A stretch of DNA of 64,000 nucleotides from Kitasatospora aureofaciens (GTDB lineage: Bacteria > Actinomycetota > Actinomycetes > Streptomycetales > Streptomycetaceae): NCBI RefSeq assembly GCF_001188955.3, contig NZ_JPRF03000043.1, forward strand, positions 124,001 through 188,000, given 5' to 3'. The stretch's first letter is position 1, and each line of letters starts with the position of its first letter. Below are positions 46,084-55,570 of the stretch, one piece after another. A model generated the notes under the pieces. It had not been told where the DNA came from. It did not search any database and worked only from the letters and a program-made list of their open reading frames with translations. The translations under genes were made by a program, and so were the position numbers.

Positions 46084-47259
46084 CTACTGGTCGGCCGGAG
46101 CGGAGCCGGGGCGGGTGAGATCGGCGCGGAGCGCGAGGAGCCGGTACACCGCATTGGTGAGCACATGCCGGACGCTGAACCCCGACGTGCCGGGGTCCCG
46201 GCCGTCCAGGATGTCGTGTTCGCCGCCCTGCTCGCGGATGTCGCGACGGGTCAGCCCGGTCCGCTCCCGGAACGCCTCGGGGAGCGCGTGCCGGGTGACG
46301 CCCAGGTGCGCCATCCGGAAGTCCACGAACTTGTCGATCACCCTGACCAACCGTTCGCGGCCCGCGCGGTCGAGCACCAGCCGTCCGTCCCGCAGCCGCT
46401 GGGACACGTTCGCACCCCGGATGGAGTCGCCGCGCCACCGCGCGATGACGGGCCGGGACCACGAGGGGAAGTAGGACATCGACTGGTCCAGGAAGATGCC
46501 GTACCCCTCCGACGGCGGCAGCAGGGCCAGTTCGAGGAGGTGGACACTGGGCATGAACGCACCGCTCGCGCCGCGCGGGCCGCCGGGATGGCCCATGTGG
46601 TAGGGGCGGAACCGGTTGAACGCCTCCTGCGACAGCTTGCGGTACCTGGCCATGTACCGCGTGAACTCCGCAAGGTGCTCGACGACGTCGTCCAGGACCG
46701 CGGCCGGTCGGGCAGCGGCCGCCGGCAGGACCAGCGAGCGCAGGCCGTAGGCGGCCGATTTGGCCCACGGTTCGGAGAGGTGGTGGCCGAGGTAGAAGTC
46801 CCGTTCGAGAGCGGCGTCCCGGCCTGCGGAGAACACCCGGATGTCCCCGCTGCGCCGGTATTCCTCGCAGTTGACGTCGATCAGGAATTCATAGCTCAGA
46901 TGGGGATCCAGGGCGGGGAACCTGCCGCACTGGGCGGATATCAGCTCGGCCAGGCCGCGGGGCGCGGCCTGCGGCCCCGCGGGCGCGTAACCGCTGAGCA
47001 GGAAGAGCAGATCGAGCTGGAGGAGGCGCGCGGTCCGCTCGTCGTCCTCGATGAGGAGCTGCTGAGTGACATTTCGGAGCATCCGCTCCTGTGAATCCGC
47101 GAGTTGATGATACGTCGTGCGTTTTGCGGAGAGGTCGTCGAGGGCGGCGGGAAGGCTGCGCAGGACGTAGTCGCGCAGCGGTGAGCCCGAGCGGCCGGGG
47201 GCGGGAGAGGTGCGCTGTCGGGGGTGTGTGGCGCTGTCGAAGAGCTGGTTGCTGTTCAC
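46084..47259 (-). CDS. PrnB/IDO-superfamily-like protein
   Basis: 391 residues from GTG 47259, with AAGGAG six bases upstream. All-helical, with FRPYHMGHPGGPRGASGAF MPSVHLLELAL in the middle. The GPxGASGAF-like motif and N-terminal SPLRDYVLRSLPAA recall the PrnB (monodechloroaminopyrrolnitrin synthase) and indoleamine-dioxygenase superfamily (DUF1864). Heme-ligand His is not certain by eye. With the ATP-grasp partner it may make an indole- or amino-acid-derived product. Family placement is moderate only. Confidence 0.55.
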   Translation of the reverse strand: MNSNQLFDSATHPRQRTSPAPGRSGSPLRDYVLRSLPAALDDLSAKRTTYHQLADSQERMLRNVTQQLLIEDDERTARLLQLDLLFLLSGYAPAGPQAAPRGLAELISAQCGRFPALDPHLSYEFLIDVNCEEYRRSGDIRVFSAGRDAALERDFYLGHHLSEPWAKSAAYGLRSLVLPAAAARPAAVLDDVVEHLAEFTRYMARYRKLSQEAFNRFRPYHMGHPGGPRGASGAFMPSVHLLELALLPPSEGYGIFLDQSMSYFPSWSRPVIARWRGDSIRGANVSQRLRDGRLVLDRAGRERLVRVIDKFVDFRMAHLGVTRHALPEAFRERTGLTRRDIREQGGEHDILDGRDPGTSGFSVRHVLTNAVYRLLALRADLTRPGSAPADQ

Positions 47260-47381
47260 GTCTGCTCCTTGCCGGCCGCCGCGACGGGTCGTGACCGCCA
47301 CTGGGATTGGTGTTGCTCGGAGGCCCGGCTGCCTGCCGGGGCCCGTACCGGCGGCGCCGAGGCCGCGCGGGCACCGGTGGC

Positions 47382-48224
47382 TCACTGCTCCGCCGGGAAG
47401 TCGGCGGCGGCGCTCGCCCCGGCCCACTTCCGGGTCTCCTCCGCGCGCGCTGCACCAGCGGCCAGGGCGGCGGTCACGGCCTGGGCGCCGAGCAGCAGCC
47501 GGCGTGGCGGGTCGTCGTGGCCGATGACGTCGATGATCACTCGGGCGGCGCGGGCCGGGTCGCCGGGCTGCGTGCCGTTGTTCTCCTGTCGGTACCGGTT
47601 CATGGCGCCGACAGTCTCCTCGTAGTCGGGCCCCACCACCGGGTGCAGCTCCATGGACGAGCCCTGCCAGTCCGTCCGGAAGGCTCCGGGCTCGACGATG
47701 ACCACCTTCACCCCGAACGGTGCGACCTCGCCGGCCAGTACCTCGGAGAAGCCCTCGACGGCGAACTTTGCGCTCTGGTAGGCACCCATGCCCGGGGTGC
47801 CGCCGACCCGGCCTCCCAGGGACGAGAACTGCACGAACACACCCGACCGCTGCTCGCGCAGCACCGGCAACGCGGCCCGGGTCACGTTGACCACGCCGAA
47901 GAAGTTCGTCTCGAACTGCTCGCGGAAGTCCTGGTCCGTCATCTCCTCGATCGGGCCGCTGTTGGCGTATCCGGCGTTGTTCACCACCACGTCCAGCCGC
48001 CCGAACGCCGCCACCGCGCCGTCCACCGCGGCACGGGCCGCAGCCGCGTCGGTCACGTCCAAGGCCGTGGTGCGGACCCGCGCCCCGTAGCGGGAGATCA
48101 GGTCCGCCAGTTGCTCCGGCTGCCGAGCCGTCGCCAGGACCTGGTCCCCGCTCTCCAGAACCGCTTCGGTCAGGCACCGCCCGAAGCCCCGGGACGCGCC
48201 GGTGATCAACCACGTGCGAGTCAT
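47382..48224 (-). CDS. Short-chain dehydrogenase/reductase
   Basis: 280 residues from ATG 48224, AAGGGG upstream. NAD(P) motif TGASRGFG (~7-14), NNAG (~86), Ser in QFSSLGG and YxxxK in YQSAKFA (~155). A classical SDR with a C-terminal extension. Substrate unknown. A GTCATATGACTGATG site lies 69 bp upstream. A decayed second copy of its start and promoter is at 50610-50740. Confidence 0.93.
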   Translation of the reverse strand: MTRTWLITGASRGFGRCLTEAVLESGDQVLATARQPEQLADLISRYGARVRTTALDVTDAAAARAAVDGAVAAFGRLDVVVNNAGYANSGPIEEMTDQDFREQFETNFFGVVNVTRAALPVLREQRSGVFVQFSSLGGRVGGTPGMGAYQSAKFAVEGFSEVLAGEVAPFGVKVVIVEPGAFRTDWQGSSMELHPVVGPDYEETVGAMNRYRQENNGTQPGDPARAARVIIDVIGHDDPPRRLLLGAQAVTAALAAGAARAEETRKWAGASAAADFPAEQ

Positions 48225-48292
48225 GTCAATCCCCTTGTGCTCTGTCGTGAGACCCATCGGTCATCACTGTCATGTGCGGTGCATCCTTCTCA

Positions 48293-48307
48293 CATCAGTC
48301 ATATGAC
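48293..48307 (-). promoter_or_regulatory. Operator-like motif upstream of SDR
   Basis: GTCATATGACTGATG on the gene strand; perfect match to the GTCANNTGACTGATG consensus, 69 bp before the SDR start. Confidence 0.65.
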
Positions 48308-48624
48308 CCTGAGTCGGCCATCAGCCGACGACGGGCCCGCCCCGGACCGGACTGGATGCCCGGACCGGTAGGGCGGTCACGGATGGTTCCCACGTCCACT
48401 GAGTGCCGATCGAGGAGGGAGGCGCCCAGCTTCCCGGCAGCATCGCCACGCTTACGCCGCAGTCCTTCGACGTGGCCTCCCCACCGGCACAACTCTCCGG
48501 CTTCGGAGTTGACCGCCGTCAACTCCGCCTTCATCCGAGGTGCGGTGAACCTTCCGATATGAGGGGTGGTGGGCCCGCCGAAGGCACGGAGCCTCGGGCG
48601 CGGGCCGGTTCACACATCGGCGGC

Positions 48625-48745
48625 TCACACCTCGGGGGCCGCGGTCTCCTTCAGCGTGCCGTCGCCCAGCCGGAGCCAGCGGTTCACCCCGATCTCGGTG
48701 AGGAAGCGCTCGTCGTGACTGACCACCAGGAAGGCCCCCTGGCAG
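48625..48745 (-). pseudogene. C-terminal remnant of an ABC-F ATPase
   Basis: Last ~40 residues only: LVVSHDERFLTEIGVNRWLR and LGDGTLKET. The SHDxRFL switch region followed by a xWxL-GDG tail is typical of ABC-F (antibiotic-resistance type) proteins. Everything upstream is missing. Confidence 0.75.
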
Positions 48746-48928
48746 GAGCCTTGTGGGGGATCCCGCATCGGTCGTCTGACGGCCGAAGTCCTCGGGGAAG
48801 GGATGGGGTGCGACAAGGGGATGTGAGGACCGTGCGGCGCGCAAGGCGGCGCCGAGCGGGTGGCCTTGCCCGGGACCGTCGGGTGGCGGTCCCGGGTGGA
48901 GGCTGCTGGTGGCCGACAGGATTGTTGA

Positions 48929-48943
48929 GCCATATGACTGATG
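48929..48943 (+). promoter_or_regulatory. Operator-like motif upstream of alpha/beta hydrolase
   Basis: GCCATATGACTGATG, 12 of 13 fixed consensus bases, plus-strand oriented; 281 bp before the next gene start, further than at the other genes. Confidence 0.5.
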
Positions 48944-49224
48944 CTCTGATCAGCACTGGTACTGCACAGTTGAACCGGCACCCCACGCCCGAGTCAGGCT
49001 GCGAGCGGCGTGGCTTGTCGGCCTTTGGCGATGCAGCAGGGCCCCGATCTGAGGTCCCGTGCGGGCGTAAGGAGAACCACGCCGGCCGATCCCGCTCGCG
49101 GAGGGTCCCTTGGCGTCCCCCGGCTTCTCACAAGGAACGCGGCGCGGTACGGGCGGAGCGGGTCGCAGTCTGAACCGGGGTGCCGACGAACAACCGACGA
49201 GTCGATCGACAGGAGAGTGTTTAC

Positions 49225-50151
49225 ATGAGCATGTCAGATATCCGTTTTGAGAGCGCGGGCATCGAGATCGCCGCGCACCTGTACATCCCCGACACCCCGG
49301 CGCCGGGGCCGCACCCGGCCCTGGTGGTCGGCCACCCGGGGACGGGGGTGAAGGAGCAGACGTCCGGCACGTACGCGCGGCGGATGGCCGATCACGGGTT
49401 CGTCACCCTGGCGTTCGACGCGGCCCACCAGGGGGAGTCGGGGGGACTGCCGCGCGGGCTGGAGGACCCGGCTCAGCGCGTGGAGGACTTCAAGGCCGCC
49501 GTGTCGTACCTGGTCACCCGTGAGGACGTCGACGCGGAGCGGATCGGCCTGCTCGGCATCTGCGCGTCCGGCGGATACTCGCTGGCCGCCACCGGCGGTG
49601 ATCACCGGGTCCGGGCCGTGGCGACCGTGTGCACCGCCGACCCCTCCCGCCAGTTCCGGCTCGGTGCCGACGGCGGCCAGGACCCGGCTGTCTTCCAGGC
49701 GCTGCTGGGCGCGGCCGCCTCGGCCCGCACTGCCGGCGCCCGTGGCCAGGATCCCGGCGTAATGACGATGTTCCCGCAGACCGCCGCGCAGGCGGGCGCA
49801 CTCGGCGGCGAGCACGGCGTTGAGGGATTCGAGTACTACTGCACCTCGCGCGGCGAGCACGAGCGGTCCGCGAAGTTCCTGGCTTGGGAGAGCATCGACC
49901 GGCTGGCCTCCTACGACGCGTTTTTCGCCGTCCCGCTGATCGGCCCCCGCCCGATGCTGCAGATCGTCGGCGAGCGCGCCGTCACCTCCTGGATGGCCGT
50001 CGAGGCCCACCAACGCGCCACCGGGCCGAAGGAGTTGCACTGGATCGAAGGCGCGAGCCACGTCGACCTCTACGACAAGAAGGAGTACATCGACCCGGCC
50101 GTCGACAAACTGGCCGACTTCTTCACCACCCACCTCGGCGCCACGAGCTGA
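49225..50151 (+). CDS. Alpha/beta hydrolase, dienelactone-hydrolase-like
   Basis: 308 residues; AGGAGA nine bases before ATG. Begins DIRFESAGIEIAAHLYIPDT, then GHPGTGVKEQ, AFDAAHQGES, and the nucleophile elbow GLLGICASGGYS, where Cys replaces the usual Ser as in dienelactone hydrolases. Acid/His part: MLQIVGERA...IEGASHVDLYD. No signal peptide, so cytosolic. Probable lactone or ester hydrolase of unknown substrate. Confidence 0.88.
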   Translation: MSMSDIRFESAGIEIAAHLYIPDTPAPGPHPALVVGHPGTGVKEQTSGTYARRMADHGFVTLAFDAAHQGESGGLPRGLEDPAQRVEDFKAAVSYLVTREDVDAERIGLLGICASGGYSLAATGGDHRVRAVATVCTADPSRQFRLGADGGQDPAVFQALLGAAASARTAGARGQDPGVMTMFPQTAAQAGALGGEHGVEGFEYYCTSRGEHERSAKFLAWESIDRLASYDAFFAVPLIGPRPMLQIVGERAVTSWMAVEAHQRATGPKELHWIEGASHVDLYDKKEYIDPAVDKLADFFTTHLGATS

Positions 50152-50195
50152 CCGATGGCGGTGGGGCCCACACCTCGCGGCCGCCGCGCTCGCAG

Positions 50196-50210
50196 GTCAG
50201 GTGACTGAGT
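50196..50210 (+). promoter_or_regulatory. Operator-like motif without a clear gene
   Basis: GTCAGGTGACTGAGT, 11 of 13 fixed bases; plus-oriented, between the hydrolase and the LAL regulator. May be an orphan of a lost gene. Confidence 0.35.
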
Positions 50211-50609
50211 CCGCGCACTCTCCCCTGCCACGGAGCCCGGCCGCGAGGCGGCCGATGCGCCGTCAAATGACGGATTCCGACGGGCTGTGCGGACCCAATT
50301 ACTGAGCATGGCTGGGCCTCGACAATTGCCGTCACCAGTGCCGTTCCGTCTGAGGACACCCTGACACCGCCGTACGGCGCAGGTCACGGTGAGCCGACCC
50401 GCCGCGCCACGCGATCAGGTGCCGTGAATCTGACGGCGGAACACCTCACGTCCGGTTTCGGCCCCAGGGAGTCCCGGATGGCAATGCACGAGAACACGAA
50501 CCGGCCCACCCCGGTCGACGCCGTTTCCTCGGTCTCGCGGCGGCTGGTGTTGTGGCCGGGCAGGTCGGTCCGGCCGCCCAGGCCAGGCGGCCACCAGCCG
50601 AGGGGCGGC

Positions 50610-50656
50610 CCCGGCAGACGCCGGGGCGCGCCGGTGATCAACCACGTGCGAGTCAT
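50610..50656 (-). pseudogene. Remnant of SDR gene start
   Basis: Minus-strand MTRTWLITGAP matches the SDR at 48224, and its upstream DNA (to ~50740, including CATCAGTCATC at 50724) matches that SDR's promoter. Only the first ~11 codons remain. Evidence of a past duplication. Confidence 0.7.
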
Positions 50657-50846
50657 GCCAAGCCCTTTCGCTGTGTTCCGAGACCCATCGGTCATCACCG
50701 TCACGTGCGATCCGTCCAGCGCGCATCAGTCATCCGGGGCTGAGTCAGCGATGATGGCCCGGGGTACGGAATCCGTGCGGCTCAGCCGGCCTGCTGTTCG
50801 TAGGATGGGTGAAGCTCCTCCGGGAGGAACTCGTCCCGGAGGTGAC

Positions 50847-53564
50847 ATGCCACAACACGCGAAACACCAGTTGCTCGGGCGGAAGCGGGAGTTGGAGGCG
50901 CTGGACCGCCTGCTGCGCGAGGTGCGCGAAGGGCACAGTCGGGTGGTGGTTCTGCGCGGTGAGGCCGGCGTGGGCAAGTCGGCGCTGCTCGACCATCTGG
51001 CCGGGCAGGCGGCGCAGATGCAGGTCGTACGCGCGGTCGGTGTCGAAGCCGAGTCGGAGTTCGCGTATTCGGCCTTGCAACGGCTGTGCGCTCCGCTGTT
51101 GTCGCAGCTGGATCGACTCCCGTCGGTGCAGCAGGACGCGCTGCGTGTCGCGTTCGGTCTGAGCGCGGGGAACCCGCCCGAGATGCTGCTGGTCGGGATG
51201 GCGATCCTCGGTCTCTTCGCCGAGGCGGCGGCCCGGACCCCGCTGGTATGCCTGGTCGACGACGTCCAATGGCTGGACCTGATGTCCCGGCGGATCCTGG
51301 CGTTCGTCGGGCGTCGGCTGGACGCCGAGTCGGTGGCGTTGGTGTTCGCCGAGCGGATCACCGACGGGAAGAAGGAGGATGAGGGCTTTTCCGACCTGCC
51401 GGAACTCCCCCTGCGCGGGCTGGCCGACATCGACGCCCGGGTGCTGCTCGACAGCGTGCTGCCGGGGCCGGTCGACGCTCGTGTGCGGGACCGGATCGTC
51501 GCCGAGACCGGTGGGAATCCGCTCGCCCTGCTGGAGTTGCCCCGGGGTCTGTCACCGGTGGAATTGGCGTTCGGCTTCGGAGGGCCCGGCGCCGGTCCGG
51601 TGGCGACCCGGGTCGAGGACGGATTCCGTCGGCGCGTCGATGCGTTGCCGGCCGACGCCCGGGCCCTGTTGCTGGTCGCGGCGGTTGAACCGGTCGGTGA
51701 CGGGCCGCTGTTGTGGGATGCTCTGCGTCTGTTGGGCATCGGGCTGGAGGCCGCGGCAGTGGCTGAGGCCGCAGGCCTGATCACCCTGGGAGCCTCGGTG
51801 CGGTTCCGGCACCCGCTGGTGCGTTCGGCCGTCTGGCGTGGCGCGGATGCCGCCACGCTGCGCGCGGCGCACCGCGTCCTGGCCGAGGCCATTGACGCCC
51901 GGCGTGACGCCGACCGGCGGGCCTGGCACCAGGCTCACGCCGCGGTCGGGCCGGACGAGGAGGTCGCCGCCGCGCTGGAGCGCTCCGCCGACCGGGCCCT
52001 GGCGCGCGGCGGCCGGGCGGCCGCCGCCTCCTTCCTGGAACGTGCCGCCGCGCTCACCCCCGCCCCGAAGGAGCGGGCGCGGCGCGCGCTGGCGGCCGCG
52101 GACACCCACCTCGCCGCGGGCGTGCCGGCTCGGGTGCCCGACCTGCTAGCCGCCGCCGAGCTGGGGCCGCTGGACCGGCTGCAGCAGGCCAACGCCAGCC
52201 GGCTGCGGGCCAAGGTGTCGTCCATGACCGACTCGGGGCCGGGCGCGGTGCAGCCGCTGCTCGACGCGGCGGGCCGGCTCAGGGACCTCGACCCGGCCGT
52301 CGCACGGAAGACCTACCTCGACGCGTTCGGCGCGGCCATTCGGGCCGGCCGGCACGACGAAGGCGGACTGCGGCGAGTCGCCGACGCCGCTCGCGACCTG
52401 ATACCCGGCGACGAGCCGGCGGGAGTCTTCCTTCGTGCCCTGGTCGTGTGGACCACGGACGGGCCGGTCGCCGCCTTCCCGCTGCTGGCGCGGGCGCTGC
52501 GCTCCCTCACCGACGAGGAGGACCCGTCCGTCCTGTGGGCGGCCGCGAACGCCGCCGCGGAGCTGGGCGATCTCCAGGCCTGGCTGGACGTCACCGATCG
52601 GGCGGCCCGCTTCGCCCGGACGACGGGAACGCTGTCGATCCTCTCGATGGTGCTGCCCTACCGGGCGGCCGCGCTGGGTTTTGCGGGGCGTTTCTCCGAA
52701 GCCGGGGACCTGCTGGCCGAGGCCGCGGCCGTTGAGAAGGCCACCGGCGTGGTTCCGCGCATGACGGCCCTGATCGGCGCGTATCGGGGACGGGAGCGAC
52801 CGGCCCTGGAACTGATCGAGGCGATGGAACGCGACGGTGAGCAGCCCGCCCTGGGACGGCTCACCGGCATGGCGGCGTGTGTGCGGGCCGTGCTCCACAA
52901 CGGCCTGGGCAACTATCCGCTCGCCATGGAAGCGGCACTGCGAAGCACGGAGTACCAGGACCTCAACGTGCATTTCTGGGCGAGCAGTGAGCTGGTCGAG
53001 GCCGCGACCCGGGCCGGCCACCCGGCGGTGGCGGCCCGAGCGCGCGAGCGGCTGGCCGACTGGGCCCTGGCCGGCACGCCCTGGGCCCTGGGTGCGCAGG
53101 CGATCGCCGACGCTCTGACCGGAGCATCCGAGCAGGCCGAAGACCGCTACCGCGAGGCCGTCGACCACTTCGGCCGGGGCGGGCTCGGCGTGTTCGAGGT
53201 CCGGGCCCGGCTGCTGTTCGGGGAGTGGCTGCGCCGCCAGAACCGGCGCGCGCAGGCCCGTACCGAGCTGCGGGCGGCGTACGAGGCGGCCGCGGAAACG
53301 GGTATGGAGGCGTTCGCGGAGCGGGCTCGGCGAGAGCTGCTCGCCACCGGTGAGACTGTCCGCCAGCGGACCGTCGGCGCGCCGGTCCTGACCCCGCAGG
53401 AGGCGCAGATCGCCCGCCTCGCGGCCGCCGGACACGCTAACGCGGAGATCGGCGCGCAGTTGTTCCTCAGCCCTCGCACGGTCGAGTGGCACCTGCGCAA
53501 GGTCTTCGCCAAGCTGGGGATCTCCTCCCGTCGCGAGATCGACGGTGCTTTGTTCGAGCGGTGA
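50847..53564 (+). CDS. LAL-type LuxR-family transcriptional regulator
   Basis: 905 residues from ATG 50847, GGAGG upstream. N-terminal ATPase: Walker A GEAGVGKSALL (~40), Walker B VCLVDDVQWLD (~137). Long TPR-like helical middle. C-terminal LuxR HTH LTPQEAQIARLAAAGHANAE ... FLSPRTVEWHLRKVFAKLG. LAL proteins bind ATP and an inducer, then activate operons. It is the nearest candidate to control the GTCANNTGACTGATG genes. The open frame extends upstream to 50424 but without coding features. Confidence 0.92.
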   Translation: MPQHAKHQLLGRKRELEALDRLLREVREGHSRVVVLRGEAGVGKSALLDHLAGQAAQMQVVRAVGVEAESEFAYSALQRLCAPLLSQLDRLPSVQQDALRVAFGLSAGNPPEMLLVGMAILGLFAEAAARTPLVCLVDDVQWLDLMSRRILAFVGRRLDAESVALVFAERITDGKKEDEGFSDLPELPLRGLADIDARVLLDSVLPGPVDARVRDRIVAETGGNPLALLELPRGLSPVELAFGFGGPGAGPVATRVEDGFRRRVDALPADARALLLVAAVEPVGDGPLLWDALRLLGIGLEAAAVAEAAGLITLGASVRFRHPLVRSAVWRGADAATLRAAHRVLAEAIDARRDADRRAWHQAHAAVGPDEEVAAALERSADRALARGGRAAAASFLERAAALTPAPKERARRALAAADTHLAAGVPARVPDLLAAAELGPLDRLQQANASRLRAKVSSMTDSGPGAVQPLLDAAGRLRDLDPAVARKTYLDAFGAAIRAGRHDEGGLRRVADAARDLIPGDEPAGVFLRALVVWTTDGPVAAFPLLARALRSLTDEEDPSVLWAAANAAAELGDLQAWLDVTDRAARFARTTGTLSILSMVLPYRAAALGFAGRFSEAGDLLAEAAAVEKATGVVPRMTALIGAYRGRERPALELIEAMERDGEQPALGRLTGMAACVRAVLHNGLGNYPLAMEAALRSTEYQDLNVHFWASSELVEAATRAGHPAVAARARERLADWALAGTPWALGAQAIADALTGASEQAEDRYREAVDHFGRGGLGVFEVRARLLFGEWLRRQNRRAQARTELRAAYEAAAETGMEAFAERARRELLATGETVRQRTVGAPVLTPQEAQIARLAAAGHANAEIGAQLFLSPRTVEWHLRKVFAKLGISSRREIDGALFER

Positions 53565-53594
53565 TCGCCGTTGTCCGGCGGATCGGTGGGACGA

Positions 53595-53870
53595 CTACGG
53601 CAGCACGGTGCGCAACTCCTGCCGTGAGCTGATGCGAAGTTTGGTGAACACCTTGCGCAGGTGCCACTCGACGGGAGGGGCGCTGAGCAAGAGCTCGGCT
53701 CCGATCTCCGCGTTCGACCGGCCGTCCCGTGCGCGCCTGGCGATCCGGCTCTCCCGTTCCGTCAGCTCGACCGTCCGGTGCATGGCAGCCGGCGACATCG
53801 CTACCGCGAATTCGGCGAGTTCAAGGCGCGTACGTTCGGCGAACGCTTCGGCGTCGATCTCCACGAACAT
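53595..53870 (-). pseudogene. LuxR-HTH remnant of a second LAL regulator
   Basis: About 90 residues with ELTERESRIARRARDGRSNA EIGAELLLS, HLRKVFTKLRISSRQEL: a LuxR C-terminal HTH, with SAPPVEWHL replacing SPRTVEWHL. No ATPase part is seen upstream. Could be a small stand-alone HTH protein, but its similarity to the LAL tail opposite suggests a remnant. Confidence 0.6.
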
Positions 53871-53952
53871 GCCGTGCGCCGCGCTCAGCTGCGCCCTCGT
53901 CGCCGACGACGGTGAAGTGGTGCTCGGCGGTGTCGGATCGCCTGAAAGACCG

Positions 53953-54387
53953 TCAGTTTCGCAAGTGGTGGGTCATGTTTCCCACGAGATCGACGTGCAC
54001 GTGTCGTTCGGTGAAGTGCCACCGTTGTCCGCGGTATTCGAACCGGTCCTGGTACCGGCCTGCGGCGATCGGTTGCAGAGGCAGGTCTGGCAGCGCCTGC
54101 AGCACGGTGAAGTACGACCGTGCGGTCGCGTGCGTGGAATCAGCCGCGATGTCGATGACGGTGCTGGTCGTGACGTGCTTGGTCCGCGGCGTTCCGTCAT
54201 CGTAGGTGATGAGTGTGTCCTGGAACATCGCCTCGACGGCCTCTCGGCCGCGGACCGGTGCCCCGCTGCCCACGAACAGGGCATCCGCCAGCAGTGCGCC
54301 GACCGCGCCGAAGTCTCCGCTGTCGACGTGCACGGCGTAGGCGGCGATCAGGTTCTCGATGGCGCGGTGACTTGATGAGATATCCAT
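53953..54387 (-). CDS. SnoaL/NTF2-like protein
   Basis: 144 residues from ATG 54387. NTF2-like cone fold: IENLIAAYAVHVDSGDFGAV, GREAVEAMFQDT, TTSTVIDIAADSTHATARSY, RYQDRFEYRGQRWHFTERHV. Such proteins include cyclases, dehydratases and ring-forming enzymes; the Asp/His pocket residues (D, H) are present but the reaction cannot be told. An earlier in-frame start is possible. Confidence 0.8.
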   Translation of the reverse strand: MDISSSHRAIENLIAAYAVHVDSGDFGAVGALLADALFVGSGAPVRGREAVEAMFQDTLITYDDGTPRTKHVTTSTVIDIAADSTHATARSYFTVLQALPDLPLQPIAAGRYQDRFEYRGQRWHFTERHVHVDLVGNMTHHLRN

Positions 54388-54523
54388 GATGGATCGGCGA
54401 CCTGTCCTTTCCTGTTGTTCGAAGTCAGCCGTCAGCAGGTGCAGAGGATGCGCCGGGAGGACGGGGGGTCGCCCTCCCGGCGTTGAGAGGGCGCTGTGCA
54501 TCAACTGGAGTCTGATGGGCCGG

Positions 54524-55357
54524 TCAGTGGGTGGCGCGGGCCGCCTTCTTGATGACGTCGGCCACCAGGTCGGGGTGGGACATCGCGACGGAGTGTGATG
54601 CGGCGACCTCGGTGGTGTGGGCGTGGGCGCGTTCGGCCATGAACCGCTGTGCGGCGGCCGGGATGTTGAGGTCTCCGGTGGTGACGATGTCCCAGCTGGG
54701 GACGGTCTGCCAGGCGGCGGCGGTGGCCCTCTCCTCCAGTGCGGCCTGGGCGATGGGCCGCTGCGTCACGGCTGCCAGCGCGGCCCGGTCGGTCGGGACG
54801 TCGGCGGCGAACTGGGCCCGGAACTTGTCCTGCTGGATGTACAGGTCGGTGCCGGTGCTGCCGTCGGCGAACGAGTAAGGCACCGGGTCCAGCGTGCCGG
54901 ACAGGGTCGAACCGGGGAACTGGTTGGTCAGCTGCAGCGCGGACTCGCCCGGTGCGGGCAGGAACGCGGCGACGTAGACGAGGGCCTTGACCCGCGGCTC
55001 ACCGACGGCGGCCTCACTGATGACCGAGCCGCCGTAGGAGTGGCCGACCAGGACGACGGGGCCCTTGATGTGGTCGACGAGGCTGCGCAGCGCGGCGGCG
55101 TCGGAGGCCGGGCCGCGCAGCGGGTTGGCGGCGGCCACCACCGGGTAGCCGTCGCGGTGCAGCTTGGCGATGACGCCGTCCCAGCTGGAGCCGTCGGCGA
55201 ACGCGCCGTGCTCCAGGACGATGGTCGGCCTCGCGGCCCGGTCGCTGGCCGAGTCCTGGGTCGCGGCGTTCGCGGTGCCGACGGCGGCGAACGCGCCGAC
55301 GACGGCGGCGGCACCGGCGATGAATCGGCGCAGGCGGCCGTTCTCAATGGTGAACAT
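54524..55357 (-). CDS. Secreted alpha/beta hydrolase
   Basis: 277 residues. N-terminal signal peptide (RRFIAGAAAVVGAFAAVGTANA, cut near residue 30). Catalytic features: EHGAFADGSSWDG oxyanion turn, GHSYGGSVISEA nucleophile Ser near 123, C-terminal His in ASHSVAMSHPD. Esterase/lactonase class. The motif at 55433 (GTCACATGACCGATG on its strand) lies 76 bp upstream, back to back with the tannase-like gene. Confidence 0.88.
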   Translation of the reverse strand: MFTIENGRLRRFIAGAAAVVGAFAAVGTANAATQDSASDRAARPTIVLEHGAFADGSSWDGVIAKLHRDGYPVVAAANPLRGPASDAAALRSLVDHIKGPVVLVGHSYGGSVISEAAVGEPRVKALVYVAAFLPAPGESALQLTNQFPGSTLSGTLDPVPYSFADGSTGTDLYIQQDKFRAQFAADVPTDRAALAAVTQRPIAQAALEERATAAAWQTVPSWDIVTTGDLNIPAAAQRFMAERAHAHTTEVAASHSVAMSHPDLVADVIKKAARATH

Positions 55358-55432
55358 GGAAACGCTCCAAGGGTTTTGAACAGTGCGATGGATCCAGCGG
55401 TGCTCACTGTTGCCCTCGGCCCGTTCCCGGCG

Positions 55433-55447
55433 CATCGGTCATGTGAC
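55433..55447 (-). promoter_or_regulatory. Operator-like motif upstream of secreted hydrolase
   Basis: GTCACATGACCGATG on the gene strand; one mismatch to the consensus; 76 bp before ATG. Confidence 0.6.
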
Positions 55448-55496
55448 TTCACGCTTCCGGCCCTTCCGGACCTCCGAACCGCCTTGCCGACTGGGC

Positions 55497-55511
55497 GTCA
55501 GGTGACTGATG
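55497..55511 (+). promoter_or_regulatory. Operator-like motif upstream of tannase-like gene
   Basis: GTCAGGTGACTGATG, perfect consensus match, 60 bp before ATG. Confidence 0.65.
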
Positions 55512-55570
55512 CACCGCCATCGGCGCGGCGGCCACAGTAATGGCGCCATCCCCGATTCCGAGGAGAGATC

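Noticed and set aside
50424..50846. N-terminal extension of the LAL regulator
   Set aside because: Covers the remnant SDR promoter and has no LAL features; ATG 50847 with GGAGG is the better start.
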